Shown here: piece by piece, positions 1 through 7,544 of the stretch
Position numbering within the stretch: position 1 is the first letter of the stretch
Layout of the letters: the number at the start of each line of letters is the position of its first letter
DNA from: Paracyclopina nana
Taxonomy: Eukaryota; Arthropoda; Copepoda; Cyclopoida; Cyclopettidae
Direction of reading: 5' to 3'
NCBI GenBank assembly: GCA_019096065.1
Contig: JAGUCH010000002.1
Coordinates: 4,600,501 to 4,664,500, forward strand
Length of the DNA stretch: 64,000 nt
The notes under the pieces: model-generated
Told to the model about the DNA's origin: nothing
What the model saw: only the letters and a program-made list of their open reading frames with translations
The model's database searches: none
Program-made: the position numbers and the translations under genes

Positions 1-2
1 TC

Positions 3-746
3 TCAGCACAAGAAGATCCGGCATTCCAAGAAATCCATGATGCAGCGAAAGCTGACAAGGAGTATCAGGATCTAATTTAGGCCATCCAGGAAGACCTTCA
101 TCATCATAAGAAGAAGGGTGTGGCCATTCATGCATTAAAGCTGGTGCCCCAAAACCTTTGGGGGCAGCTTTCGGTTCAAGATGGAATGGTTGTCATTGAT
201 GGGAAACGTGTCTTTGCACCAAAAGAAGCACGTCCATTCATCTTGAGGACTCTTCATATTGCGCACCCTGGGCAAACGAAGAGCCTGGCTACGGCCAGAC
301 AATTCTACTATTGGAGTGGTATGACCAAGGATATCAGACAATCAGTAGAAGAGTGCGAAATGTGCCAAAAGTACATGGCCTCTTTACCGCATGATGAAGA
401 AGGCGAGAACATGGTACCAACGGCCCCAATGCAGAGTATTGCAATGGATTTGGGCCATCATGAAGGGGCAGACTATTTAATAGTTGTGGACACCTTCAGT
501 GGTTGGCCTTGGATTTTCAAGATGGTAAGATACACTAGCGAGGAAATCATCAAGAAGTTGACGATCATTTTTGCCACATTTGGGTACCCGATCGTGATGA
601 GATCCGACAATGCTGGATGCTTCACCTCTCATGAAATGCGTGAGTTTTGTAAAGAGCATGGCATAATTGCCACCACCACCAGCCCTTATCACCACGAGTC
701 CAATGGGACCGTGGAAGCTAGTGTGAAAAACATGAAAAGGCTGGTT
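3..746 (+). pseudogene. Gypsy-type integrase, broken (N-terminal and catalytic parts)
   Basis: Integrase of the retroelement, the enzyme that inserts the cDNA copy into the host genome. The conceptual frame shows the HHCC zinc finger (two His near 259-272, then the C-x-x-C of CEMCQ at about 355-365). The DDE core follows: the first Asp in the MDLG/VVDTFSGWPW region (about 447-510), the second Asp in RSDN (about 604) and the Glu in the HHESNGTVE stretch (about 695-716). A TAG codon at 78-80 interrupts the frame upstream. At 747 the reading frame runs into an inserted hAT-like element, so the copy cannot make a full integrase. The open frame from 120 begins at a GTG and is not a real start. Confidence 0.85.
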
Positions 747-1124
747 CAGGGCCATCCACTATGACAATTCTAGACGGAAGTATGCAAGTTAATTCACTAA
801 ACTTATTTTAGTTCTTTCGTCATTTGTGCGGTGGCGCTTATGCTGCTTGCTTCAATGAAAAAGCGGGAAATTCAAATTTAGATTTTAGCGCCAATTTTTT
901 AGTGCTCGAGTGGGAGGAGCCTGTTAATCAGCTTTACCAGACATGGAATTTTTACTTCAAGAATTGCTTAAATATGGCGTTTTCTATCATCTGACAGCTT
1001 TTTCGTGAAACTCACGATTCATAGAACTCTACTTTTTTCGTCAGAAGCCCTTCCACAGCATAGTCAGATGAAGTGTAGAAGTACAGCTGAGATAAGGGGT
1101 CACCTTACATTATAGATCATCTTG
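747..1124. mobile_element. Short hAT-like non-autonomous element, copy 1 (378 bp)
   Basis: The integrase frame is interrupted here. The insert starts CAGGGCCATCC and ends ATAGATCATCTTG; its reversed 3' end (CAAGATGATCTA) is an imperfect match to the 5' end. It is flanked by an exact 8-bp duplication GGCTGGTT (739-746 and 1125-1132). An 8-bp target duplication and a CAGGG start are typical of the hAT superfamily. No ORF is carried. It is the internally shorter relative of the copy at 5172-5997: the two match from the left end to about 987 and from 988 to the right end. Confidence 0.82.
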
Positions 1125-1528
1125 GGCTGGTTATGAAAACCAAGACCCTAAGGGAGATGAATGCCGCTGTGCTGGAATTTTGAAATCTGGCATGAGCAGA
1201 CGGCAAATCCCCCGCGAAGATGTTTTTGGGCCGTCATTTAAGGACGAAATTACCAATCTTGCATGAGATGACAAAGCTTGAGATGCCAGAACCCAGAGCT
1301 GAAAAGCAATTGCCAAATGAGATCATTCCAGATTTCAAGGTGGGGGAAAAAGTGTGCATGCAAAATGCACTTACTAAGCTATGGGAGGAGTTCGGAGTCA
1401 TCCTCGAAGTTCGGCATTCCGGTAGAAGCTACGTCATCAAAAATGATGATGGTGTGATCAGTGTGAGGAATAAGCGCTTCTTACGCAATCACAAGACGGC
1501 TGACCTCGATGCAAATGCATCGTTATGA
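1125..1528 (+). pseudogene. Gypsy integrase C-terminal part (GRHLRTKLP region)
   Basis: Sequence resumes immediately after the target duplication of the inserted element with integrase C-terminal coding remains. The open part from 1220 shows the motif MFLGRHLRTKLP, the counterpart of the 'FGRxLRTxLP' signature found in many Gypsy integrases. A basic region follows that resembles the C-terminal DNA-binding domain (a stretch with VGEKVCMQN, then a region ending RFLRNHK). Stops in the frame between about 1180 and 1200 show decay. It is the same gene as the upstream integrase piece, separated only by the insertion. Confidence 0.75.
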
Positions 1529-1768
1529 CTAGTAAGTGAAGCACCTCACTCAATGCCCAGCTTTTGCAGCAGCACCTTCTCCAGGAAAATATTTCCATCA
1601 GCACTCAGTAAGTCTTTTTTGATGTATACATACACCAAGTGGCTCGGTACTTTGCACATGCCGACCGCAGAAGAGGCTAAGAAAAACGAAGAGAAGTTAG
1701 CTGCCCTGATTGCAAAAAGCCTTGTAAAAAATTGTCCCCCTGTAAATTGCACTTGGTCGGAGGTTATC

Positions 1769-2371
1769 ATGGGATCGGGTCAAAGTACAACCAACAGCGC
1801 CGATAAGGCAAAGACCCAGGTTGTCGATGAGACCAGCCACTCTGGTATTAGGCTAGCGGACATTGACATTATGGTTCCGCAAGGCTCCAGTGAGGAGGAC
1901 AAGTCAGCTGCCGAGGCAGCTGGCAGAGATGTCACGCATTGGATCTTCTATGGAGTGGCCTTTTGCGCTTTGATGGCTTTGCTATGGATTGGACTGCGGT
2001 TCAGGAAATGGCGGGAGAAGGCCAGTGCGAGGAAAAGGGCCAGAGACTCACTGTTGATCATGCACTCCCAAGCGGCTACAAATGTGCAGCCACCGGTCTA
2101 CCCCCAAGCCCCTGCCCCATATGGCTGTCCAGGCTACGCGTTACCCTATGTCACGCCCTTCGCCTCGACAATGTCCATCGCCCGACCCCTCATCCGATGG
2201 TTTATCAACCGTTTCCAGGAGTTTGAGTACAGAGCTTGCCAAACATGGCTTATGGAGCCTCCCCGCTGGGAAGTTCACCAACAGTTTCGCATCCTGACTC
2301 ACCCCCCTTGCCGGAGGAGGAGCAGAGATGGCAAAATCGTCTCTTTGCCATCTCTTACAACAATATCTTAA
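1769..2371 (+). CDS. Retroelement accessory ORF, predicted membrane protein
   Basis: An open frame of about 200 codons downstream of the integrase and in the element's orientation. I take the ATG at 1769 because it gives an N terminus of MGSGQS, which matches the N-myristoylation consensus (Gly at position 2, Ser at 6). The frame is open upstream to 1553 with no better start. A hydrophobic segment around residues 57-78 (core FYGVAFCALMALLWIG) is followed by a cluster of Arg and Lys, as expected for a single transmembrane helix with a basic cytoplasmic side, and then a Pro-rich stretch. No family is recognised. Its position is where Env-like or accessory ORFs sit in some Gypsy elements, but no envelope signature is seen. 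Confidence 0.55.
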   Translation: MGSGQSTTNSADKAKTQVVDETSHSGIRLADIDIMVPQGSSEEDKSAAEAAGRDVTHWIFYGVAFCALMALLWIGLRFRKWREKASARKRARDSLLIMHSQAATNVQPPVYPQAPAPYGCPGYALPYVTPFASTMSIARPLIRWFINRFQEFEYRACQTWLMEPPRWEVHQQFRILTHPPCRRRSRDGKIVSLPSLTTIS

Positions 2372-2394
2372 GTGTTTTTCTCTATGTTGCAGGC

Positions 2395-3015
2395 ATGTCG
2401 AAAGGCCAAGCTAACCGTCCCCCCGTAGATTGGGATAATCCGGATTGGGACCCCGACGCACCTGTCGACGAGGGCCTAATCGCACCAGCGCCACTCGATG
2501 TAGCCACCCTTGATGAGTTGGACGATGTAGCCAAGCTCAAAGCCGAATTGGCGAAGGCCAAAGATGAAATCTACGATGCTCAGTTCAGGATCACCGAGCT
2601 GGAGCACAATCTGGCCGAGGCCAATGGTGAGATCAGGGATCTCATTTGGACTAAGGATGTGCTGCGTGCAGATTTGAAGCACCAGTACAATGGCTACAGG
2701 CGGATGCTGGACAAGATCTTTGACAATATCCACAAGGACATGAACTCGCCTAGCAAGAAATGGAACCGGACTCGGATTGTCCCCATGACACCCCTGAGGG
2801 TAGTGGTTGACGCCGAAGGGGTCCGCAGAATCTCCAGACCGTGTTGTGAGAATGCGGAATCTGCTAAGCATGATGGTTACGCGGCCAGGGCTGGCAAGGC
2901 ATACACCCGTCAAGGCATAATGCTGGAGGCTGAGCTTATTGGATTTGTTCAACTGGACAAGGCATCCCACTTGGATGATGGCTCTGATGTTGAAGCCCCT
3001 GTCAGGAAGTCCTAG
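2395..3015 (+). CDS. Retroelement accessory ORF, coiled-coil protein, early stop
   Basis: A frame of about 206 codons starting at the ATG at 2395, two bases after a good 3' splice-site sequence (pyrimidine tract ending TTGCAG at 2393), suggesting expression from a spliced transcript. The N-terminal part is acidic (DWDNPDWDPDAP). Residues about 45-108 form a heptad-like coiled coil (VAKLKAELAKAKDEIYDAQ and onward). The frame stops at a TAG at 3013-3015, but the same frame then stays open for 43 more codons to a TGA at 3145-3147, and that extension ends with a hydrophobic segment (FVAAMVAIGVGMFIW). The TAG may be an inactivating mutation that removed a C-terminal membrane anchor, or a readthrough site. 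No homologue is recognised. Confidence 0.55.
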   Translation: MSKGQANRPPVDWDNPDWDPDAPVDEGLIAPAPLDVATLDELDDVAKLKAELAKAKDEIYDAQFRITELEHNLAEANGEIRDLIWTKDVLRADLKHQYNGYRRMLDKIFDNIHKDMNSPSKKWNRTRIVPMTPLRVVVDAEGVRRISRPCCENAESAKHDGYAARAGKAYTRQGIMLEAELIGFVQLDKASHLDDGSDVEAPVRKS

Positions 3016-3424
3016 GTCGTCAAGATCATAGACTTGAAGCGTGACGAGTTGGCCAGAGTAGTCAAAGATGATCGCCAGAAGTACGGCATGTTTGTAGCTG
3101 CAATGGTAGCTATTGGTGTTGGAATGTTCATATGGTGCTCAAAATGATGACCAATGGAGGGGAGGTTGCTTTGACGACATCGCCTTGAAGAGCAACATAG
3201 AGAAATGAAGACACTGGATCGGATGATGGAACTGAATTTTGATACGCTATGCATTTTTCCTATTTTCTATTTCATTAGGTTTTTTATGCTCTTATCGAAA
3301 TTCTCGCTTGCTAGGTATGTCATAAATCCTAGGCCCCAAAATTAGTGTAGTTTGAGGTCAATTGATAGGCTAATATGTTAGTGATTACAGCTACCCAGGG
3401 GTATCCGTACCCACTTGGGGGAGG
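3016..3424 (+). other. Retroelement 3' region ending in polypurine tract
   Basis: The first 132 bases continue the reading frame of the preceding ORF past its TAG, ending at TGA 3145-3147. The rest is non-coding. It ends with a purine-rich run (TTGGGGGAGG, about 3415-3424) directly before TGTTGT, the arrangement of a polypurine tract priming plus-strand synthesis next to the 3' LTR. Confidence 0.5.
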
Positions 3425-3759
3425 TGTTGTATCACGTTGAAGCGTACTTCCCTATATTGACTCTCACGTGTATTATAGCTATAGTAGATACTCCCTCTTG
3501 TTACCCCAGCGCGCGCGTGCATTCATTCTTTCTGTCTCGCTTAAAGCTTACACGTAAAATACACTCAGTACACCTTTCGTATCACAGAGGATACGTTCGC
3601 CTCGATCTGGTAAATCTCGGCGTAGTAGTGCTCACGGTTTCCTGGCATGAGACCAGGGATCTGTTTACCGACATAGCTCGAGTAGTAGTGCCTTAAGTGT
3701 CACCCACGAGGTCGGGATCCACCATTGGTTAGGTTTGTTTTGTTGCTAATATAGTTACA
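3425..3759 (+). repeat. Probable 3' LTR
   Basis: The segment begins TGTTGTATCACG right after the polypurine tract. A possible end at 3759 (ATAGTTACA) gives the usual TG...CA termini and a length of about 335 bp. It contains TATA-like stretches (CTATATTG at about 3450, TATTATAG at about 3472). The 5' LTR is outside the window, so the right border is a guess. Confidence 0.4.
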
Positions 3760-4240
3760 TGGTCATCTGCTTGTCACTCCTTGACACCAGAGACTTATAT
3801 AGAAAGAGAAGTGCTACTTCTTGCATTCTCACTGCACGTGAGTGCGCGCCAAGTGCTACAAGTGATTTTGAAAACATTTGGGTCAGCTGTTCTAATAAAA
3901 TAGTCAGCGGGCTGCATTGATCCAGAAAGGAAAACGCCAACTGGCACCTCTGTTTTACAACTTTTAATTCCTAATAGTTGGGAAAATATTACTAAAGACA
4001 AAAGATAGCCCTTGCAAAATTGAGCACCTCATAAAATAGGACTATTTGGGCTAAGTGGACTCATTTCAGAGTTATTAGCAACCAAAAGTCTGCCCCGGCC
4101 CAAATTCAGGCAGCCGCCACCAAAATTCCATTGTAGTCTCTTTTGCGGCGTGCAGCAGATCTGCAAACGCACCCCCATAAGCCTCGCCCAGTAGCACTTC
4201 TCTTGTTATATAAGTCTCTGCTTGACACTATTCAAAACAA
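3760..4240. repeat. Inverted-repeat element with about 30-bp arms
   Basis: Two inverted arms, about 3789-3822 and about 4190-4221, share the core AGAGACTTATATA followed by AAGAGAAGTGCTACT with few mismatches. The interior is non-coding. The outer ends (TTGACACC on the left, GCTTGACAC on the right) are also partly complementary. This looks like a small terminal-inverted-repeat element (MITE). No clear target duplication was found. Confidence 0.5.
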
Positions 4241-4377
4241 ATTTTATTTCATACCTCAATTCATTTATCCCCTTTTTCTTACAAAAAACACCAATTTAAG
4301 CTATGTGACTTTCTGCTTAGTCTGGTAACTCTTGATGAAAAACAAACTTTTATGTTTTTGTCCATCTGGCTTGTGTT

Positions 4378-4987
4378 CTCACATTGACTTGGCAAAGGAC
4401 CTAACCCAAACTACTTACAACACCCCAGAATTATATATTTTCTGAAAGCTTATGTCCCAAGGGTTCATTTGGAGATAAAATAAAAATCCTGGCCTATCGC
4501 TTCCAATAACATAAAAATTTTAAAAACGTTTTGCGCAAAAATGGCTCATTTTTTGGGGATAATTAGCTTCAATGACCCCCACTAAAATTCAAAAATAAAA
4601 CTTAAGTTACTTAATAGTAAAATCGCTAGGATGAACAGAAACGGAGATATAGCGATGCTAAAAGTAGATTACTGCCAACTTGATTAATTTTGCATAATAA
4701 GTTTGGCAGCAAATATCTCAATTTGAGTGCATTTTACAGACTTGCTTATGAAATAAAAAAAGTTAGACCTTCTTTTTTCAGAGGGGGTCATTGCTATTTA
4801 TAATCTCAAAAAATATTAAACTGTAGGTGCTAGACGTTTTTTGAAAATTTTATGTTATGGGAAGCCATAGGCCAGGATTTTTAAATTACTACCAAATGAA
4901 CCCTAAAAACATAAGCTTTCAGAAAATGTATATTTTTTGGGTGTTGTAAAGAGTTTGGGTTAGGACCTCCTTCAAGTCAATGTGTTC
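4378..4987. repeat. Long-arm inverted repeat (foldback/MITE-like), about 610 bp
   Basis: The left arm (about 4378-4535) and right arm (about 4830-4987) are inverted copies over roughly 150 bp. Both contain CACATTGACTTG, CCTAACCCAAACT, TTTCTGAAAGCTTATG, GGGTTCATTTGG and AAATCCTGGCCTAT in the same order when one is reversed. The centre has no ORF of note. Long arms around a short core suggest a foldback or MITE-type element; family unknown. Confidence 0.65.
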
Positions 4988-5171
4988 TGTTGTGCTATGC
5001 TGTGATGTGACAAATTTCGGTAACTTGGAAAATTTAGCACTGATTGTAGTGTCGAGTTTTGCTAACTTAGTGTCAAAAAAGCACCACATGGAAAGCCCCC
5101 TGGTTACCTTTTTCATGACACTCCAAAAACGTCAATGTAAAAAAATTTTGAACACACTAAATGACCAGGCC
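4988..5171. other. Spacer before hAT-like copy 2
   Basis: Non-coding sequence between the foldback-like element and the hAT-like copy. The last 8 bases (5164-5171, ACCAGGCC) are the left target duplication of that element. Nothing else is supported here. Confidence 0.4.
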
Positions 5172-5997
5172 CAGGGCCATCCACTATGACAATTCTAGAC
5201 TGAAGTATTCAAACTAATTCACTAAACTTATTTTAGTTCTTTCGTCATTAGTGCGGTGGCGCTAATGCTGCTTACTTCAATGAAAAAGCGGGAAATTCAA
5301 ATTTTGATTTTAGCGCCAATTTTTAAGTGCTCGAGTAGGAGGAGCCTGTTAATCAGCTTTACCGGACTTGGAATTTTTACTTCAAAAATTGCTTAAATAT
5401 GGCGTTTTCTATAGACAAAAGTATCATAACAATGATACGCCATCAAGTGACATTACTGAAGAAATACTTGGGATTTCAGGGTTCACGGTTTACACAACCG
5501 TGCTACTTTTTTGAGGCTGAAATGTAAAAACAAGAATCAAAATAATCTGCAGACTTATCAATTGGAGTGCCAAAAAACTTGCTCCATTGATCTTAATGAT
5601 TTCTAACAGTTTAGAAAACTTGTAGCCAACACGAAACTAAAAAAATAGCTAATGCACACAAAAATTGCCCTAAGATCGGTCCTTTTTTTATCCTTTTCTT
5701 GTTAGACGATGTAAACGATCCAAAATTCACTGCACGCGCACATCAAGGGATCTTGTAGCACTGAATTTTGAATCGACTACTCCCTAATCCCAAATGTTTC
5801 AACTTTCCGTCCGCTAGGCGTGCTACTTGCGTTTGTTATTGTTATGTTACTGTTGTGAATAATCTGACAGCTTTTTCATGAAACTCACGATTCATAGAAC
5901 TCTACTTTTTTCGTCAGAAGCCCTTCCATAGCATAGTCAGATAAAGTGTAGAAGAACATCTGAGATAAGAGGTCACCTTACATTATAGATCATCTTG
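5172..5997. mobile_element. hAT-like non-autonomous element, copy 2 (826 bp)
   Basis: It starts CAGGGCCATCC and ends ATAGATCATCTTG like copy 1, with an exact 8-bp target duplication ACCAGGCC at 5164-5171 and 5998-6005. The left part (5172-5412) and right part (from about 5855) match copy 1 closely. The about 440 bp between them are absent from copy 1 and include a short perfect hairpin (GTATCAT...ATGATAC at about 5430). Copy 1 is therefore probably an internal-deletion derivative of a longer parent like this one. No transposase is encoded. Confidence 0.82.
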
Positions 5998-6193
5998 ACC
6001 AGGCCCTAAATGACCAGGGCCAAAATGTGAGGCACCTAGTTTTAAAGCATTTTTCACACATTCTTAAAATCTTGTTTTTGCATTATGGTACGCCCGCACC
6101 TAGCTGCTGACAAAGTGGCTGTAGCTACGTCAACAAACAAATAAAATAATAAAAATCTAAGCTTAAGCCAAAAAGTAAGTACATTATAGTGAA
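5998..6193 (+). promoter_or_regulatory. Upstream region of the RRM-KH gene
   Basis: About 190 bp between the transposon and the start codon, so the promoter is short or overlaps the element. The last bases before the ATG are ACATTATAG followed by TGAA, a possible 3' splice site giving a 4-nt leader. No TATA box can be assigned with confidence. Confidence 0.3.
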
Positions 6194-7495
6194 ATGGAGG
6201 AAGGCTCTTCTCAAAGCTATAGATTGATCCCAGTACCATCGGCTATGAAAGAGATTCCATATGATCCCAGCCTTGAGAAGGAAGATGAACCTGAAGCTAA
6301 AAAGGCCAAAGTGGATGCAACTCCTCCAACTGAGGCCAGGAAAGTGTACATAGGAAATTTGCCCCCTTCAGTGACTGAAAAGCCTTTGGTTGCCTACTTC
6401 AGAGCATTTGGCCACGTGATCGATTGTCAGGTGATTCGGGACAAAGAGTCTGGCATCAGTCGTGGCTTTGCATTTCTAACCTTTCTCGATGAATCCGAAG
6501 CTGACTCTGCCCTGGAGCATGAAAACCATTTGCTGGATGGCAAACCAATCAATGTTGCCAGGGCGCAAAAGGGGCCATTGAGTGCTTCAAGCAAAAAATC
6601 ATCAAAGTCAAACATTTTGGATTGTGTGACTTTGCCCAATCTACAATGCAGAGTCTACTTAGGCCCTCTAGAGGAGACTGTCACACAATCAGACTTGACA
6701 GCCCACCTTGGACAATATGGTGGCATACGGAATCTTTCAGTGGTCAAAGCATCAGAATCACATGTCAAATGCAACTTTGGCACGGTTGACTTTTGTGATC
6801 CCATATCCGTGAGGAGGTGTTTCAGTAGTAAGAACTTCATAAAAGGGAAATTTGCAAAAATCACGTTATCAAGACTTGCCATTGAGCTAGTGTTGTCGAA
6901 AACAGTAGTCTTCTTTTACGAGGCTCATGAACAGTGTGAACGAAAAGTTCTTGAGCAACACTTCAGCCAGTTTGGCCAAGTATTTCGGGCCTCACAGTTC
7001 GTTGAAGAAGATGACCTGCGCACCGTGAAAACTTATGGGTTTGTCGACTTTGTCCGCGAAGACGCGGTCCCCAAAGCATTGGGCCAAAAGCAGCAGTTGA
7101 TAAAAAGCTCCTTTTTTGTCCGAGTCGCCAAATTTCTCCCACAAAATCTGCTCTTTGACTTAATGGCCATGAGTGAGAAACATGGCAATGCGTTACTCAA
7201 AAAGATGGAACAAAGTGTGCCTGATGAGGGACTATGGGGCTCTCAAGGGTTCAAGGAGGCACAAGATGACTCTAGCTCTAGTCAAGTGCGAATTCCTGCA
7301 AAATTGGTGCCCAGGCTTATTGGTGAAAGAGGCAAGACAATATCTGAAATATGTCGTGATTCCAAGACGAAAATATCCATACCTCGTGTGCAAGGGGAGG
7401 AGCAGAATGTCGTTGTCACAATAAGTGGCACAAAAATGAACATCAAAACTGCTCAGTATATCATGCAAAAATTGCTCAAGTCCTCCAGCAAGTGA
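6194..7495 (+). CDS. RNA-binding protein with three RRMs and a KH domain
   Basis: An intronless 433-aa protein that should bind single-stranded RNA. RRM1 is at residues about 51-125 (RNP2 VYIGNL, RNP1 SRGFAFLTF). RRM2 is at about 150-232 (VYLGPL, a degenerate RNP1 with FGTVDFCD). RRM3 is at about 235-320 (VVFFYEAHE, then KTYGFVDFV). A C-terminal KH domain at about 365-430 has the GxxG loop GERG within LIGERGKTI. An acidic/basic linker with KKAKV near residue 40 could be a nuclear localisation signal. IGF2BP proteins combine two RRMs with four KH domains, so this is a different arrangement and I cannot name an orthologue. It ends 49 bp from the stop of the convergent GPCR gene. The ATG at 6194 is the first in frame. 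Confidence 0.9.
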   Translation: MEEGSSQSYRLIPVPSAMKEIPYDPSLEKEDEPEAKKAKVDATPPTEARKVYIGNLPPSVTEKPLVAYFRAFGHVIDCQVIRDKESGISRGFAFLTFLDESEADSALEHENHLLDGKPINVARAQKGPLSASSKKSSKSNILDCVTLPNLQCRVYLGPLEETVTQSDLTAHLGQYGGIRNLSVVKASESHVKCNFGTVDFCDPISVRRCFSSKNFIKGKFAKITLSRLAIELVLSKTVVFFYEAHEQCERKVLEQHFSQFGQVFRASQFVEEDDLRTVKTYGFVDFVREDAVPKALGQKQQLIKSSFFVRVAKFLPQNLLFDLMAMSEKHGNALLKKMEQSVPDEGLWGSQGFKEAQDDSSSSQVRIPAKLVPRLIGERGKTISEICRDSKTKISIPRVQGEEQNVVVTISGTKMNIKTAQYIMQKLLKSSSK

Positions 7496-7544
7496 AAGAA
7501 ATGCTGATATGGTCATTATTGTTATTGCTACTATAAACGAGATC

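Larger units (their letters stand above)
1..3759 (+). mobile_element. Ty3/Gypsy-like LTR retroelement, 3' part, degraded
   Basis: This is the 3' portion of an LTR retroelement whose gag/protease/RT part lies upstream of the window. In order it holds integrase remains (3-746 and 1125-1528), a membrane-protein ORF (1769-2371), a coiled-coil ORF (2395-3015), a polypurine tract ending at 3424 and a probable 3' LTR. It is an old copy: the integrase frame has a TAG at 78-80, a 378-bp element splits it at 747-1124, and further stops follow the insertion. Base composition is visibly richer in G and C than the AT-rich flanks, consistent with a transposed segment. Family assignment rests on the integrase (HHCC finger plus DDE) and the order of parts; the clade is not determined. 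Confidence 0.85.

Noticed and set aside
1769..3147. Retroviral envelope gene
   Set aside because: There is no signal peptide, furin-type site, fusion peptide or cysteine pattern. The ORFs are only described as membrane-associated accessory proteins.
3508..3520. GCGCGCGCG run as a Z-DNA or CpG-island signal
   Set aside because: It is a single short run inside the presumed LTR with no wider CpG enrichment.
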